Positions 27,367 to 36,630 of a stretch of DNA of 64,000 nucleotides are shown one piece after another. Both the position numbers and the translations under genes were made by a program. Source of the stretch: Acidimicrobiia bacterium (GTDB taxonomy: Bacteria; Actinomycetota; Acidimicrobiia; Spongiisociales; ZC4RG35); assembly GCA_028285585.1 (NCBI GenBank), contig JANQOU010000006.1:372001-436000 (forward strand), read 5' to 3'. The notes under the pieces are model-generated. The model worked only from the letters and a program-made list of their open reading frames with translations, was not told the origin of the DNA and ran no database searches. Position 1 is the stretch's first letter. Each line of letters opens with the position of its first letter.

Positions 27367-28203
27367 ATGAAGAAATCAATACGTCTATTTGCGCTTCTTG
27401 CGGCGCTGGCACTCGTAGTTGCCGCTTGCAGCCCCGACGAAGGCGGTGAAGGCGGCGGCTCTGACGGCACCACAGCCGCTGGTCTGCCCGACCTCGGTGG
27501 CCGCACCGTCACCGTGGGCGTCGAGAACGCCTACTTGCCCTTCAACTACATCCTGGCCGGAGAGTCCGAAGGCCAAGGCTGGGACTACGACGCGTGGCGC
27601 GACATCTGCGAGCGACTCAACTGTGTTGCCGACTTCGTCGAGGCCGCTTGGCCGGCCGTGATCGATCAGGTCGCTCAGGGCGAGATCGACACCGCTGCCG
27701 ATGGCATCTCCATCACTGACGAGCGCAAGGAGATCGTTGACTTCTCCGACCCTTACATGGTCGTCGAGCAGAAGTTCATCGTTCAGAAGGGTGACGATCG
27801 TTTTGGCAGCGCCCAGGATGTGATCGACGACTCAGCTGCGATCGTGGCTACCCAGGTGGGCACGACCAACTACGAACTGGCTGAGAGCTTGGTTGGCGAA
27901 GCCCGGATTCAGGCCTTCGACCAGTTCGCCCTGGCCATCCAGGCCCTCATAGCCGGTGATGTCGACGTGGTGATCATCGACGATGCCGCTGGGCTCGGGT
28001 ACATCGGCGAGAACGCCGATGTGATCGACACCATCGACGACGGGCTCCAGTCCGACCCCCTCGGGTTCATCTACCCCAAGGGCTCCGATCTCGTTGATCC
28101 TGTCAACCAGGCAATCGCACAGATGAAAGAGGACGGGACGTTCGACGAGCTCGGCCGGATCTGGTTCGGCCCTGACTTCGACGTCAGCTACGACGACCTC
28201 TAG
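27367..28203 (+). CDS. Amino-acid ABC transporter substrate-binding lipoprotein
   Basis: 278 residues from ATG 27367. Lipobox VAAC, then a GlnH/HisJ-type type 2 periplasmic-binding fold: VTVGVENAYLPFNYI, EIDTAADGISITDERKEIVDFSDPY and DGTFDELGRIWFG. It captures a polar amino acid or related amine. It starts a two-gene unit with the permease at 28275; no ATPase follows, so it probably shares one with the divergent operon. A GAGGAG Shine-Dalgarno lies upstream. Confidence 0.93.
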   Translation: MKKSIRLFALLAALALVVAACSPDEGGEGGGSDGTTAAGLPDLGGRTVTVGVENAYLPFNYILAGESEGQGWDYDAWRDICERLNCVADFVEAAWPAVIDQVAQGEIDTAADGISITDERKEIVDFSDPYMVVEQKFIVQKGDDRFGSAQDVIDDSAAIVATQVGTTNYELAESLVGEARIQAFDQFALAIQALIAGDVDVVIIDDAAGLGYIGENADVIDTIDDGLQSDPLGFIYPKGSDLVDPVNQAIAQMKEDGTFDELGRIWFGPDFDVSYDDL

Positions 28204-28226
28204 GCCGAGAAAGAACAAGACAGACA

Positions 28227-28259
28227 AGAGCGCCGGGCCGATTGCGGCCTGGCGCTCTT
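28227..28259 (+). terminator. Attenuator hairpin between binding protein and permease
   Basis: AGAGCGCCgGGCC pairs with GGCCtGGCGCTCT around a GATTGC loop, followed by TT. The stem is about 12 bp and sits 24 bp past the stop codon and 16 bp before the permease start. It probably reduces expression of the permease relative to the binding protein. Confidence 0.75.
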
Positions 28260-28274
28260 AATGTTGCACAGTTC

Positions 28275-29126
28275 ATGGCAGATGGAGATGACGGCCACGC
28301 GCGAGTGGCCGATGCAGATCTGATCGAAGCAACCCGCACGCCGGGGGGTGCCTACCGATTCGATCGCAAGGAGTTCCCTTGGTGGTTGGTGGGGCTGCTC
28401 GCCATCGTGGCGTTGATGGTCGTCGCGATTCTCTTCAGCGAGGCCTATCAAGAGGCCTTTGCCGCCATCTTCCCGGTCCCCTTCAGCTGGACCGAGGGGA
28501 TCATGATGACCTTCTACCTGACCATCGGGTCGTTCCTAGTCGCCACTGTCCTCGGCCTGTTCATCGGCCTAGCCAGAGTCAGCAAGAACACTGCCGTCTC
28601 CAACGTCGCGGCGCTCTACATCGAGTTCGTGCGCGGCATCCCGATGATCGTTTTCATCTTCACGATCGCACTGGTGGTAGTGCCCGACTTCGCCGACCTG
28701 ATCAATCAGCCCAGCCGTGCGATCCCACAGGCCATCCGAGCTTCTGCTGCCATGTCCCTCTTCTACGCCGCTTTCATCGCAGAGGTGTTCCGGGCAGGCA
28801 TCCAGTCTGTGCCAAGTACGCAGAGTGAGGCCGGCCGCGCCGTTGGGATGACCGAGTCGCAAATCATGAGAAAGGTGGTTCTCCCCCAAGCGGTGCGGAA
28901 CATGCTTCCCGCGTTGGGCAACGACCTGATCGCACTGATGAAAGACACTTCACTGGTCTCGGTGCTGGCCGTGAGAGAGTTCACTCAGATGGCACGGCTG
29001 TACGGTGGGTCAACATTCCGGTTCCGCGAGTCGTTCTTCATCCTGACGGTGATCTACGTGGTGCTGACCCTCAGCCTCTCCCTGCTGCTCCGCTGGTACG
29101 AACGACGAGTAGCCGTCCCGTCCTAG
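28275..29126 (+). CDS. Amino-acid ABC transporter permease
   Basis: 283 residues from ATG 28275. Five to six membrane segments and the EAA loop TQSEAGRAVGMTESQIMRKV. The N-terminal 45 residues are a soluble extension with DLIEATRTPGGAYRFDRKEF, unusual for small permeases. As a single permease it would form a homodimer with the binding protein upstream. It lacks an ATPase of its own here. Copy 2 of the inverted-repeat element begins 12 bp past the stop. Confidence 0.92.
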   Translation: MADGDDGHARVADADLIEATRTPGGAYRFDRKEFPWWLVGLLAIVALMVVAILFSEAYQEAFAAIFPVPFSWTEGIMMTFYLTIGSFLVATVLGLFIGLARVSKNTAVSNVAALYIEFVRGIPMIVFIFTIALVVVPDFADLINQPSRAIPQAIRASAAMSLFYAAFIAEVFRAGIQSVPSTQSEAGRAVGMTESQIMRKVVLPQAVRNMLPALGNDLIALMKDTSLVSVLAVREFTQMARLYGGSTFRFRESFFILTVIYVVLTLSLSLLLRWYERRVAVPS

Positions 29127-29138
29127 CCCCCAACCTGC

Positions 29139-29301
29139 AACCTCAGGTAATACCGCCCGTATCTGGTCGCTATGGCCTCAGGTTGAAACGCGGCGAGCCA
29201 ACTGGAGGTCATAGGGCCCGCATTTGGGCCGGTGCCCTGAAAGGGCATTGGAGTTTCTGGCAGAAACTCCAACCTGATTTCATCAGGCATTACCTGAGGT
29301 T
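29139..29301. repeat. Inverted-repeat element, copy 2 (163 bp, no insert)
   Basis: Ends are the same exact 13-bp inverted repeats as copy 1 (29139-29151 and 29289-29301). The right 54 bp, with hairpins GGAGTTTC-GAAACTCC and CCTGAT-ATCAGG, are identical to copy 1. The centre differs and has only a short spacer between CTATGGCCTC and GAGGTCATAG. It lies between convergent genes, 12 bp from the permease stop and 5 bp from the dxs stop, where it may act as a two-way terminator. Confidence 0.8.
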
Positions 29302-29306
29302 CGCGG

Positions 29307-31148
29307 TCAGGGGGTGAGGGTGGTGAGGATGCGGTTGACGACGGAGTCTGGGTCCATCCCCACCGACTCCATCACATCCGCTGCCGAACCGAAGGGCAAG
29401 AAACCGTCGGGCACGCCGACATGGCTGAACTTCTTGGCCACCCCTGCCTCTGCGAACATCTCGGTCACGGCTGAGCCGAATCCACCGGCAATGACGTTGT
29501 CCTCGAGGGTGACCACCAGGGGTGCCTCCGAGCACCACTCGACGATTCGTGGGTCAAGAGGCTTGACCCAGCGGGCGTTGATCACCCCGGCGTCCACACC
29601 TCGCTCCACCAGATCGGCTGCCGCCTTCTCCGCGATCTCCACCATCCGGCCCACCGCCACCAGCATCACATCTGATCCAGACGACAGCTTCTGAGCGACA
29701 CCGACCTCCAGCGCCTCCACCGGCAAGGAGGGCACCGAGACGGCACCGCCTTTCGGATAACGGATCGCGATAGGGCCGTCATGGTCGACAGCCGTCTCGA
29801 TCATGGCGCAAAGCTCGGTGGCGTCAGCTGGGGCACCAACAGTCAGGTTGGGGATCATCCTCAGATAAGAAAGGTCGAACACGCCATGATGGGAGGGCCC
29901 GTCTGGACCGGTCACCCCGGCCCGGTCGATCAGGAAGGTCACCGGCAGGTCATGAAGCGCAACATCTGCGTTGATCTGGTCGAAAGCGCGCTGAAGGAAG
30001 GCCGAATAGATGGCGACCACCGGCTTCTTGCCGGCCATGGCCATTCCCGCGGCAAGCGTCACCGAGTGCTGCTCAGCTATCCCGGTGTCGAAGACACGAT
30101 CTGGGAAGCGCCGCGCCATCTGCTTGAGCCCGGCGGTCGACACCATTGCCGCCGAGACCGCATAGACATCCTCGTCACGGGCCGCTGCCTCGGCTAGAGC
30201 CCTTCCGGCCACCTCGGTCAGCTTCAACTCCGACTTCAGTGCCTTGCCGGTGGCGATGTCAAAGGAGCCGACACCGTGCAGCTTCTCCTCCTCGTCTTCG
30301 ATGGCCGGCTGATAGCCGTTCCCCTTCTCGGTGACGACGTGAACGACCACCGGCTCGGTGAAGGTCTTCGCTTGCTCGAGAGTCTCCTCGAGAAGCTTGA
30401 TGTCGTGACCGTCGACAACACCTGAATACTTGAGGTCGAGTGCGTCGAACACAGTTGACGGCTCGAGAATCTGCTTCACCGCGTCTTTCATCCGGCCGGC
30501 CATCTCGTCAGCCGACTCGCCGACGACGGGAATTCCCCGCAGCATCTTCCCGATCGCCTTCTTGGTCTTCTCGTATCGGGGATCGATGCGGTAGTGAGCA
30601 AGGGTTGCCAGCCCCCCGACAGTCGGCGCATAGGACCGGCCGTTGTCGTTGAGCACGATGATCAAGCGCTCGGGCTTGGTGACGGCGATGTGGTTCAGAG
30701 CCTCGTAGGCCATCCCGCCGGTGAACGCCCCGTCGCCAATAACTGCAACGGTCCACCCGTCGTACCCGGCTAGCGCATGACCCACCGCATAGCTCAACGA
30801 TGTCGAAGCGTGACTGTTCTCGACGAAGTCGTGTGGCGACTCGTCCCGGCTTGGATAGCCGGATAGGCCGCCGGTGTGCCTCAGCTGATCGAACTCGGTG
30901 GCTCGGCCGGTGAGGATCTTGTGCACGTAGGCCTGATGTCCGACATCCCATATGAGCCGGTCCTTCGGCGAGTCGAACACCCGGTGGAGTGCGATGGTCA
31001 GCTCCACAACACCCAAGTTGGGGGAGAGATGCCCACCGGTTTTGGAGACCTTCTCGAGGATGAAGGTCCGGACCTCGTCACACAAGACTTCCAAATCGTC
31101 GTGTGAAAGGCTCTTCAGATCTGAGGGTTGGGAGATCGATTCGATCAT
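29307..31148 (-). CDS. dxs: 1-deoxy-D-xylulose-5-phosphate synthase
   Basis: 613 residues. The thiamine-diphosphate site GDGAFTGGMAYEALNH with LNDN, the transketolase pyrimidine domain with FDTGIAEQHSVTLAAGMA and a C-terminal domain make this a full-length Dxs. It condenses pyruvate and glyceraldehyde-3-phosphate in the first step of the MEP isoprenoid pathway. I prefer ATG 31148 (MIESISQPSDLKSLS), since the longer ORF overlaps the phoR coding end. It lies 49 bp after phoR and may be co-transcribed with it. Confidence 0.96.
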   Translation of the reverse strand: MIESISQPSDLKSLSHDDLEVLCDEVRTFILEKVSKTGGHLSPNLGVVELTIALHRVFDSPKDRLIWDVGHQAYVHKILTGRATEFDQLRHTGGLSGYPSRDESPHDFVENSHASTSLSYAVGHALAGYDGWTVAVIGDGAFTGGMAYEALNHIAVTKPERLIIVLNDNGRSYAPTVGGLATLAHYRIDPRYEKTKKAIGKMLRGIPVVGESADEMAGRMKDAVKQILEPSTVFDALDLKYSGVVDGHDIKLLEETLEQAKTFTEPVVVHVVTEKGNGYQPAIEDEEEKLHGVGSFDIATGKALKSELKLTEVAGRALAEAAARDEDVYAVSAAMVSTAGLKQMARRFPDRVFDTGIAEQHSVTLAAGMAMAGKKPVVAIYSAFLQRAFDQINADVALHDLPVTFLIDRAGVTGPDGPSHHGVFDLSYLRMIPNLTVGAPADATELCAMIETAVDHDGPIAIRYPKGGAVSVPSLPVEALEVGVAQKLSSGSDVMLVAVGRMVEIAEKAAADLVERGVDAGVINARWVKPLDPRIVEWCSEAPLVVTLEDNVIAGGFGSAVTEMFAEAGVAKKFSHVGVPDGFLPFGSAADVMESVGMDPDSVVNRILTTLTP

Positions 31149-31197
31149 CGGTGAATGGCAACGAGCCGGTTCAAAGGCTAGTTCCCGCGTGAGAGAT

Positions 31198-32919
31198 TCA
31201 GGAAGACGAAACCGGGAGGAACAAGGTGAAAGATGTCCCGACACCCAGCTCGCTGGTCACCTCGACTTGGCCTCCGTGGCTCTCCGTCACATGCTTCACG
31301 ATCGACAGGCCGAGCCCTGTCCCACCGGTCGCCCTGGATCTTGCGGCGTCGACCCGATAGAACCTCTCGAAGATCCTCTCGATATCGCGAGTCGGAATCC
31401 CCACTCCGGTGTCTCTGACCTCCAACGACACTCGGCCATCCGCTTCGGCGAGCGTCGCATAGACCTCGCCGTTCTCGTCGGTGTAGTGGATCGCATTGTC
31501 CAGGAGGTTGCGCACGGCGATGGCCAAATCACGATGGCTCCCATCGACGGACACCTTGATGAGGTCGGCTTGCAACTCGAGGCCGCGCTCAGCAGCCAAT
31601 TCCCGGACCCTCTCCAATTCGTCGGCCACGAGGAGGTCGAAACGAATCGGGGCCAGCTCAGGGCGCTCCCTCTCCAATCTCGAGAGATCCAGCAAGTCGG
31701 CGACCAGGCCGTCGAGTTGGTTGGCAGCGGATTGGATCTGGTCGGCGAAACGAAGGGCTGAGGGATCGTCCCGCTCGACGGCGATGCGCAGGGCATCCGA
31801 TGCCGCGATGATCGAGCTCACTGGTGTCTTCAACTCGTGCGACGCGTTGGCAACGAAGTCGCGGCGCACCGCGGCCGAGCGCTCGTTGTCTGTCACGTCG
31901 ACCACCACAAGCAAGATCCGGCCGTCGCCGGTGAAAGGGGTGGCCACGCCGCGGAGGCGCCGAACCGGCACGCCGTGATCCGAGACCCGGTTCACTACAA
32001 CTCTGTCGTCGCGCGCTTCGCGCACCACCGACTGGAACGTGAACGGTGAGAGCGCAGCCAGCTCTTCGGGCACCGAGCCCAGCAGCTCATACGCCGACGG
32101 GTTCGCATAGGCGATCCGCTCGTTGGCGTCGATGAGAACGGTCCCCTGCGGCAGTGCCCCCAGCACCGTTTCGAGATACTCCGACGCTTGCTCGGCTTCG
32201 GTCACCCTCGATCCCAAGTCGTGGGCCAAGGCCGAGATGGCGACACCAAGAGAGTCGATCTCGCTCACTGGTGAGCGACGAGGAAGGACCGACAGGTCTC
32301 CCTCGGCCAATGCTCGAGACTGCTCGGTGAGCTCCGTTATTGGTCGTGTCATGCGTCTGCCCAATAGGGCGACGACAACGACGCCCAGCAGGCCGATGAC
32401 TATCGCCACAGCGATGATCGAGCCCCGTATCGACGCCAACTCCTCACCGATCTCGCGGGTGGGCACAGACAGCCTGACGATCAGTCCCTCTTCTGGCGGC
32501 AGCGCCAGGTAGAGCTGCTCGAAACCCGTGCTTGCGCTGACTCTCGTCGCCGTTCCCACCTGACCGTCTCTGGCCTCGATGACCTCCGGCCGGTCGGCAT
32601 GGTTCTCCATCACGGCGGGGTCGGCGTGAGAGTCGGCCCAAACCACACCATCTACGGCAATGAGGGTCGTGCGGTAGCCGCTCGCGCCGAAGACACCGTC
32701 CGCCCAGCTCGCAAAGTCGCCGTCCACGTCGGGGAGACTCTCCTCGGCAAGCTCGGCGGATGTCTCGAGGGACTCGGTGAGATTTCTGATCAAGCTTGCT
32801 TCGACGGTCTGCACCACCACGAAGCTCATCAGGCCGATCAGAATTGCGTAGACGAGGGCGTAGCTGACCAGGAATCTGGTGGCTAGCGGGGTTCGGCCGT
32901 ACCCGGACCGGCTACTCAT
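31198..32919 (-). CDS. phoR: PhoR-type sensor histidine kinase
   Basis: 573 residues. Two membrane helices (about 17-40 and 165-187) frame an extracytoplasmic domain, then HAMP, a PAS domain (residues 245-335), HisKA with ASHELKTPVSS and an HATPase domain with LLDNAIHYT, DTGVGIP and GTGLGLSI. Its place beside the Pst transporter genes and phoU identifies it as the phosphate sensor kinase. The start overlaps the response-regulator stop by 8 bp. Confidence 0.93.
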   Translation of the reverse strand: MSSRSGYGRTPLATRFLVSYALVYAILIGLMSFVVVQTVEASLIRNLTESLETSAELAEESLPDVDGDFASWADGVFGASGYRTTLIAVDGVVWADSHADPAVMENHADRPEVIEARDGQVGTATRVSASTGFEQLYLALPPEEGLIVRLSVPTREIGEELASIRGSIIAVAIVIGLLGVVVVALLGRRMTRPITELTEQSRALAEGDLSVLPRRSPVSEIDSLGVAISALAHDLGSRVTEAEQASEYLETVLGALPQGTVLIDANERIAYANPSAYELLGSVPEELAALSPFTFQSVVREARDDRVVVNRVSDHGVPVRRLRGVATPFTGDGRILLVVVDVTDNERSAAVRRDFVANASHELKTPVSSIIAASDALRIAVERDDPSALRFADQIQSAANQLDGLVADLLDLSRLERERPELAPIRFDLLVADELERVRELAAERGLELQADLIKVSVDGSHRDLAIAVRNLLDNAIHYTDENGEVYATLAEADGRVSLEVRDTGVGIPTRDIERIFERFYRVDAARSRATGGTGLGLSIVKHVTESHGGQVEVTSELGVGTSFTLFLPVSSS

Positions 32920-33625
32920 CTACGAACTTATAGCCGAGCCCTCGAACAGTGAGTATGTGGACCGGGTTGGAAGAGTCCTTCTCCAGCTTCTGGCGAAGCC
33001 GCTTGATGTGAACATCGAGTGTCTTGGTGTCACCGAAGTAGCTGGGCCCCCATACCTCGTCGATCAGCGTGTGTCTCGCCGCCAGGCGATTCTTCCTGCG
33101 CAACAGTGACTCGAGCAGCTCGAATTCTTTGGGGCGGAGCTCTACCTCATCGCCATCGACCCGCACGACGTGTGCGTCGAGATCAAGATCGATCGGCCCC
33201 CCACGGAGCACTTCATTGGAATCGGACAGCGCGCCGGCCTTGGCCGCTCGGCGGAGGTGGGCCCTCACCCGGGCAATCAACTCCCGCATCGAGAAGGGCT
33301 TGGTCACGTAGTCGTCGGCACCCAACTCCAACCCCGCCACCTTGTCGGCCTCGGAGTCCTTGGCAGTGAGCATCACAATCGGGACGTCTGAGAACGACCG
33401 GATCTGGCGACACACATCGAGACCCGACATCTCCGGCAGCATGAGGTCGAGGAGGACCAGATCCGGCTCGTGCACCCGCGAGTACTCCATGCCTTCGAGG
33501 CCAGTGCTCGCAACGAGCACATCGAAACCCTCGGCCTCTAGCGAGTACTTGACCGAGTCGGCTAGGCCCGGTTCGTCTTCGACGACAAGCACTCGATAGG
33601 AGCGCCAGTCAGCTTGGGTCGTCAT
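32912..33625 (-). CDS. phoP: Phosphate response regulator, OmpR/PhoB family
   Basis: 237 residues. Receiver domain with VVEDEP, phosphoacceptor Asp in LLDLMLPE and Lys in YVTKPF; C-terminal winged helix with ELRPKEFELLESLLRRKN and DVHIKRLRQKLE. It would bind direct-repeat PHO boxes; a candidate is present before pstS. In Actinobacteria this regulator is usually called PhoP. The gene overlaps phoU by 17 bp. Confidence 0.93.
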   Translation of the reverse strand: MTTQADWRSYRVLVVEDEPGLADSVKYSLEAEGFDVLVASTGLEGMEYSRVHEPDLVLLDLMLPEMSGLDVCRQIRSFSDVPIVMLTAKDSEADKVAGLELGADDYVTKPFSMRELIARVRAHLRRAAKAGALSDSNEVLRGGPIDLDLDAHVVRVDGDEVELRPKEFELLESLLRRKNRLAARHTLIDEVWGPSYFGDTKTLDVHIKRLRQKLEKDSSNPVHILTVRGLGYKFVDE

Positions 33626-34316
33626 CCCCTTGCCTGTTCAGGCCCTTCTCGTTGAACCCGGCTCGCTCGCCCGTGATCAGGTAGGCGGTCTGCTCGGCGA
33701 AATCGACAGCCTGGTCGCCGATCCTCTCCAGCGCCCGCGAAGCCATCAGCATCTTGGTGGCCCATTCGAGAAGCCTCGGGTTGTTCCCGACCGCCACCGT
33801 CTCCTTGTACATGTTGGCATTGAGACGATCGACCGGCTCATCCATGGACGGCAGAAGGCGCGCCTCGTCGAGGTCTTGCCGAACATAGGCATCACTGGCA
33901 GTCCGAATCATTGGGCGCACCAGATCTCCCATCTCTTGGATCTGGTCGCGTATCCGTTCCACCTGAGGCAACTCAGAGTTGAACTGGGCGATCTTGGCGA
34001 TGTTCTCGCACTGATCGCCCATCCGCTCGAAGGTGATGTTGAGCTGGAGCAGCACGGCCATCCGGCGAAGGTCCGGGCCCAAGGGCTGGTTCAAGGCCAT
34101 CAGGCGTGTCCACTCGTTGTGAACTTCGAGATAGGTCTCATCGATCCCACGATTCAGGTTGATGACCTCCTCGGCCTTTGCCATGTCGCTTTCGACAACG
34201 GCGTCCACGGCGAGCCCGACCATGTGCTGAGCGCGGTCGACGACGCCAAGAACCGTCTGTTCTAGAGCGTCCAACTCCTGGTGAAAGTGGACATTGGTGT
34301 CCGTGAGCTCGGTCAT
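33609..34316 (-). CDS. phoU: Phosphate signalling protein PhoU
   Basis: 235 residues, all helical, with two three-helix PhoU repeats; metal-site-type motifs [19 protein letters not shown] and [13 protein letters not shown] / [13 protein letters not shown] are clear. PhoU links the Pst transporter to the kinase and keeps the regulon off when phosphate is ample. Its start overlaps the pstB stop (ATGA) and its end overlaps the response regulator. Confidence 0.95.
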   Translation of the reverse strand: MTELTDTNVHFHQELDALEQTVLGVVDRAQHMVGLAVDAVVESDMAKAEEVINLNRGIDETYLEVHNEWTRLMALNQPLGPDLRRMAVLLQLNITFERMGDQCENIAKIAQFNSELPQVERIRDQIQEMGDLVRPMIRTASDAYVRQDLDEARLLPSMDEPVDRLNANMYKETVAVGNNPRLLEWATKMLMASRALERIGDQAVDFAEQTAYLITGERAGFNEKGLNRQGDDDPS

Positions 34317-35227
34317 CCGAACCGCCCGGTTATGTAATCCTCGGTCGCCTTCTCTTTGGGCGCCGTGAACAGCTGGTCTGTTGGGGTGAATTCAACCAGC
34401 TCACCGGTCCGCTGACCCTCGTTGCTCAGCTCGATGTTGAAGAAGGCCGTCTTGTCCGAGACGCGGGCTGCCTGCTGCATGTTGTGAGTCACGATGATGA
34501 TCGAATAGTTCTGCTTCAGCTCGAGCATCAACTCCTCGATGCGCAAGGTGGCGATGGGGTCGAGCGCTGAGCAGGGCTCGTCCATGAGCACCACATCCGG
34601 CTGGGTGGCGATGGCACGTGCGATGCAAAGTCGCTGCTGCTGGCCGCCAGAAAGCGAGAGCCCGCTTTCTTGAAGCTTGTCTTTGACCTCGTCCCAGATC
34701 GCAGCTTGCTGCAAAGCGTTCTCGACCAGGTCGTCAGCCTCCGCCTTGGAGCCTTTGAACCCGTTGATCTTGGCCCCCCAGATGATGTTCTGATAGATCG
34801 ACTTCGGGAAGGGGTTGGGCTTCTGAAAAACCATGCCGATGCGACGCCGGACCGCCACGGGATCGACCCCCGGGGCATAGATGTTCTCACCGTGGTACGT
34901 CACCACGCCTTCGGTGCGAGCTGTAGGAATCAGATCGTTCATGCGGTTCAGCGAGCGCAGGACAGTGGACTTGCCACAGCCTGACGGTCCAATCAAGGCA
35001 CTGATCTCGTTGAACTGGAAGTTCAGGTTGACGTCGTGAACCGCTTTGAAGGACCCGTAGTAGATGTCCATGTTCTGGGTCTGGATGACCCCGTCCCTCT
35101 CGACAGCCGGCTCGGTGGCGACAGCTGTCTTGTCATCGGGGAGTGCTGGTGGCTGGGCGGACGGTGTCTCCACCGGCCCTTCATGACTGGACACGTCAAC
35201 TAGATCCTTAGTCGTCTCATTGGTCAC
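34313..35227 (-). CDS. pstB: Phosphate ABC transporter ATPase PstB
   Basis: 304 residues. Walker A GPSGCGKS, signature LSGGQQQRL and Walker [14 protein letters not shown], plus the PstB-specific NRMNDLIP and [13 protein letters not shown]. About 45 residues of low-complexity Pro/Ala/Glu-rich sequence precede the usual start, an extension not needed for function in other PstB proteins. Coupled to pstA by a 4-bp overlap. Confidence 0.96.
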   Translation of the reverse strand: MTNETTKDLVDVSSHEGPVETPSAQPPALPDDKTAVATEPAVERDGVIQTQNMDIYYGSFKAVHDVNLNFQFNEISALIGPSGCGKSTVLRSLNRMNDLIPTARTEGVVTYHGENIYAPGVDPVAVRRRIGMVFQKPNPFPKSIYQNIIWGAKINGFKGSKAEADDLVENALQQAAIWDEVKDKLQESGLSLSGGQQQRLCIARAIATQPDVVLMDEPCSALDPIATLRIEELMLELKQNYSIIIVTHNMQQAARVSDKTAFFNIELSNEGQRTGELVEFTPTDQLFTAPKEKATEDYITGRFG

Positions 35228-36630
35228 TGGGGTCTCCTGGAGTATCGATTACGCAGTATCACGGCGCCTGCATTGAGTATCAATAGAAGAATCAACAGGG
35301 TGAGTGAGGCAGCAGCCGCCAGGTGCTGCCACTCGAACTGGGGAAGGGCGGTCCACTGGAAGATCTGGATCGGCAGGGCTGTGAACTTCGAGAACGGGCC
35401 GGTCGGGTCGGCGGTGATGAAACTCGCCGCGCCGACGAGGATGAGCGGCGCTGTCTCTCCGATCGCCCTGGCCAGAGCCAGGATCACCCCGGTGAGGATG
35501 CCCGGTATCGCCACCGGCAAGACTTGGCTTCGGACCGTCTGCCACTTGGTCGCTCCAACTCCGAGCCCCGCTTGGCGCAGTGAGTTGGGCACGGCTCTCA
35601 GCGCCTCTTGCGAGCTGATGATCACAACAGGCAGGGTGAGAAGACCCATCGTCAACCCAGCGGAGAGGACTGTCCGCCCGTTTGCCTGCTCGATGCCGAA
35701 GATCGCACCGGAGGTGAGCGCTTCAAGTGCCCTCACGAAAATGGCGAGCCCCAGCATTCCGTAGATGATGGACGGCACACCGGCCAGATTGTTGATGTTG
35801 GTCTGGACGAAATCGTTGAACCGAGACGGGCGAGCGAACTCCTCCAAGTAGATCGCTGCACCGACACCCACGGGGACCGCGAAGGTGATTGTGATGATCA
35901 CCAGCCAGAGGGTTCCCAAGATGGCCGTCCGGATACCGGTCGTCTCGGGTGCGGTGCTCTGTGGTGTGACCAGGAAGGTGGGGTTGAGCCAAGCCCGCCA
36001 CTGGAACTGGACCTGATCGAAGGTGTAGTCAGGGAAGCGCTCCGGGGTGTTGGCGAAGGTGACTTCGACGTCCTCCTCGAATGCCTGAGGATCGAGCAGG
36101 GACGGAACCAGGTTCGCGGCAGCGATGATGTCGGGCTGGACGATTCTCTCGTTGACCAGCTGGAGAACACCGGCGTGATCACGTGGCGAGGAGTCACATC
36201 CGGCAGGTGGCTCATCGGATGAGCAGATCTCGGCCCAAAGCTCGTCCGACTCGAACACGAGTTTGTCTGCGTAGAACCTCTGCTCCCTCTCCAAGCGACG
36301 GCCCACATTGGTCGAGATGCCTCCGCCGAGTGACTCCACCAGCTCGTCATAGGACAGGTCCGCCAGCGCTGTGGTCGACGGGTCGTATCCGAAGGAAGCC
36401 ACGATGTCCTCAGGCTCGTTCTGGTTGACCTGAGCCACCAACCCAAAGGACTCGTTGACGATGGTGTAGAGCAGAGCTGCCAGGGCCAGGACTGCCGTGG
36501 CCAGCGCCGCCATGAAGAACATCTTGGCGATGAGACCCTTGCGGTTCTTCTTTCCGAGAAGCTTGTCGTACTCGGCGTCGGTGGGGAAGTGCTCTTGTAT
36601 CTCGAGGCGCTCGGGAGCTTCGACGCTCAT
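35224..36630 (-). CDS. pstA: Phosphate ABC transporter permease PstA, with long extracytoplasmic insert
   Basis: 468 residues, far longer than typical PstA (about 280-300). The C-terminal 260 residues are a normal PstA domain with the loop [15 protein letters not shown]. Between membrane helix 1 (about 35-58) and the rest there is an extra domain of roughly 150 residues with two Cys ([14 protein letters not shown]), predicted outside the membrane. Similar long forms exist in some bacteria; the role of the insert is unknown. Overlaps pstC and pstB by 4 bp. Confidence 0.93.
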   Translation of the reverse strand: MSVEAPERLEIQEHFPTDAEYDKLLGKKNRKGLIAKMFFMAALATAVLALAALLYTIVNESFGLVAQVNQNEPEDIVASFGYDPSTTALADLSYDELVESLGGGISTNVGRRLEREQRFYADKLVFESDELWAEICSSDEPPAGCDSSPRDHAGVLQLVNERIVQPDIIAAANLVPSLLDPQAFEEDVEVTFANTPERFPDYTFDQVQFQWRAWLNPTFLVTPQSTAPETTGIRTAILGTLWLVIITITFAVPVGVGAAIYLEEFARPSRFNDFVQTNINNLAGVPSIIYGMLGLAIFVRALEALTSGAIFGIEQANGRTVLSAGLTMGLLTLPVVIISSQEALRAVPNSLRQAGLGVGATKWQTVRSQVLPVAIPGILTGVILALARAIGETAPLILVGAASFITADPTGPFSKFTALPIQIFQWTALPQFEWQHLAAAASLTLLILLLILNAGAVILRNRYSRRPQ

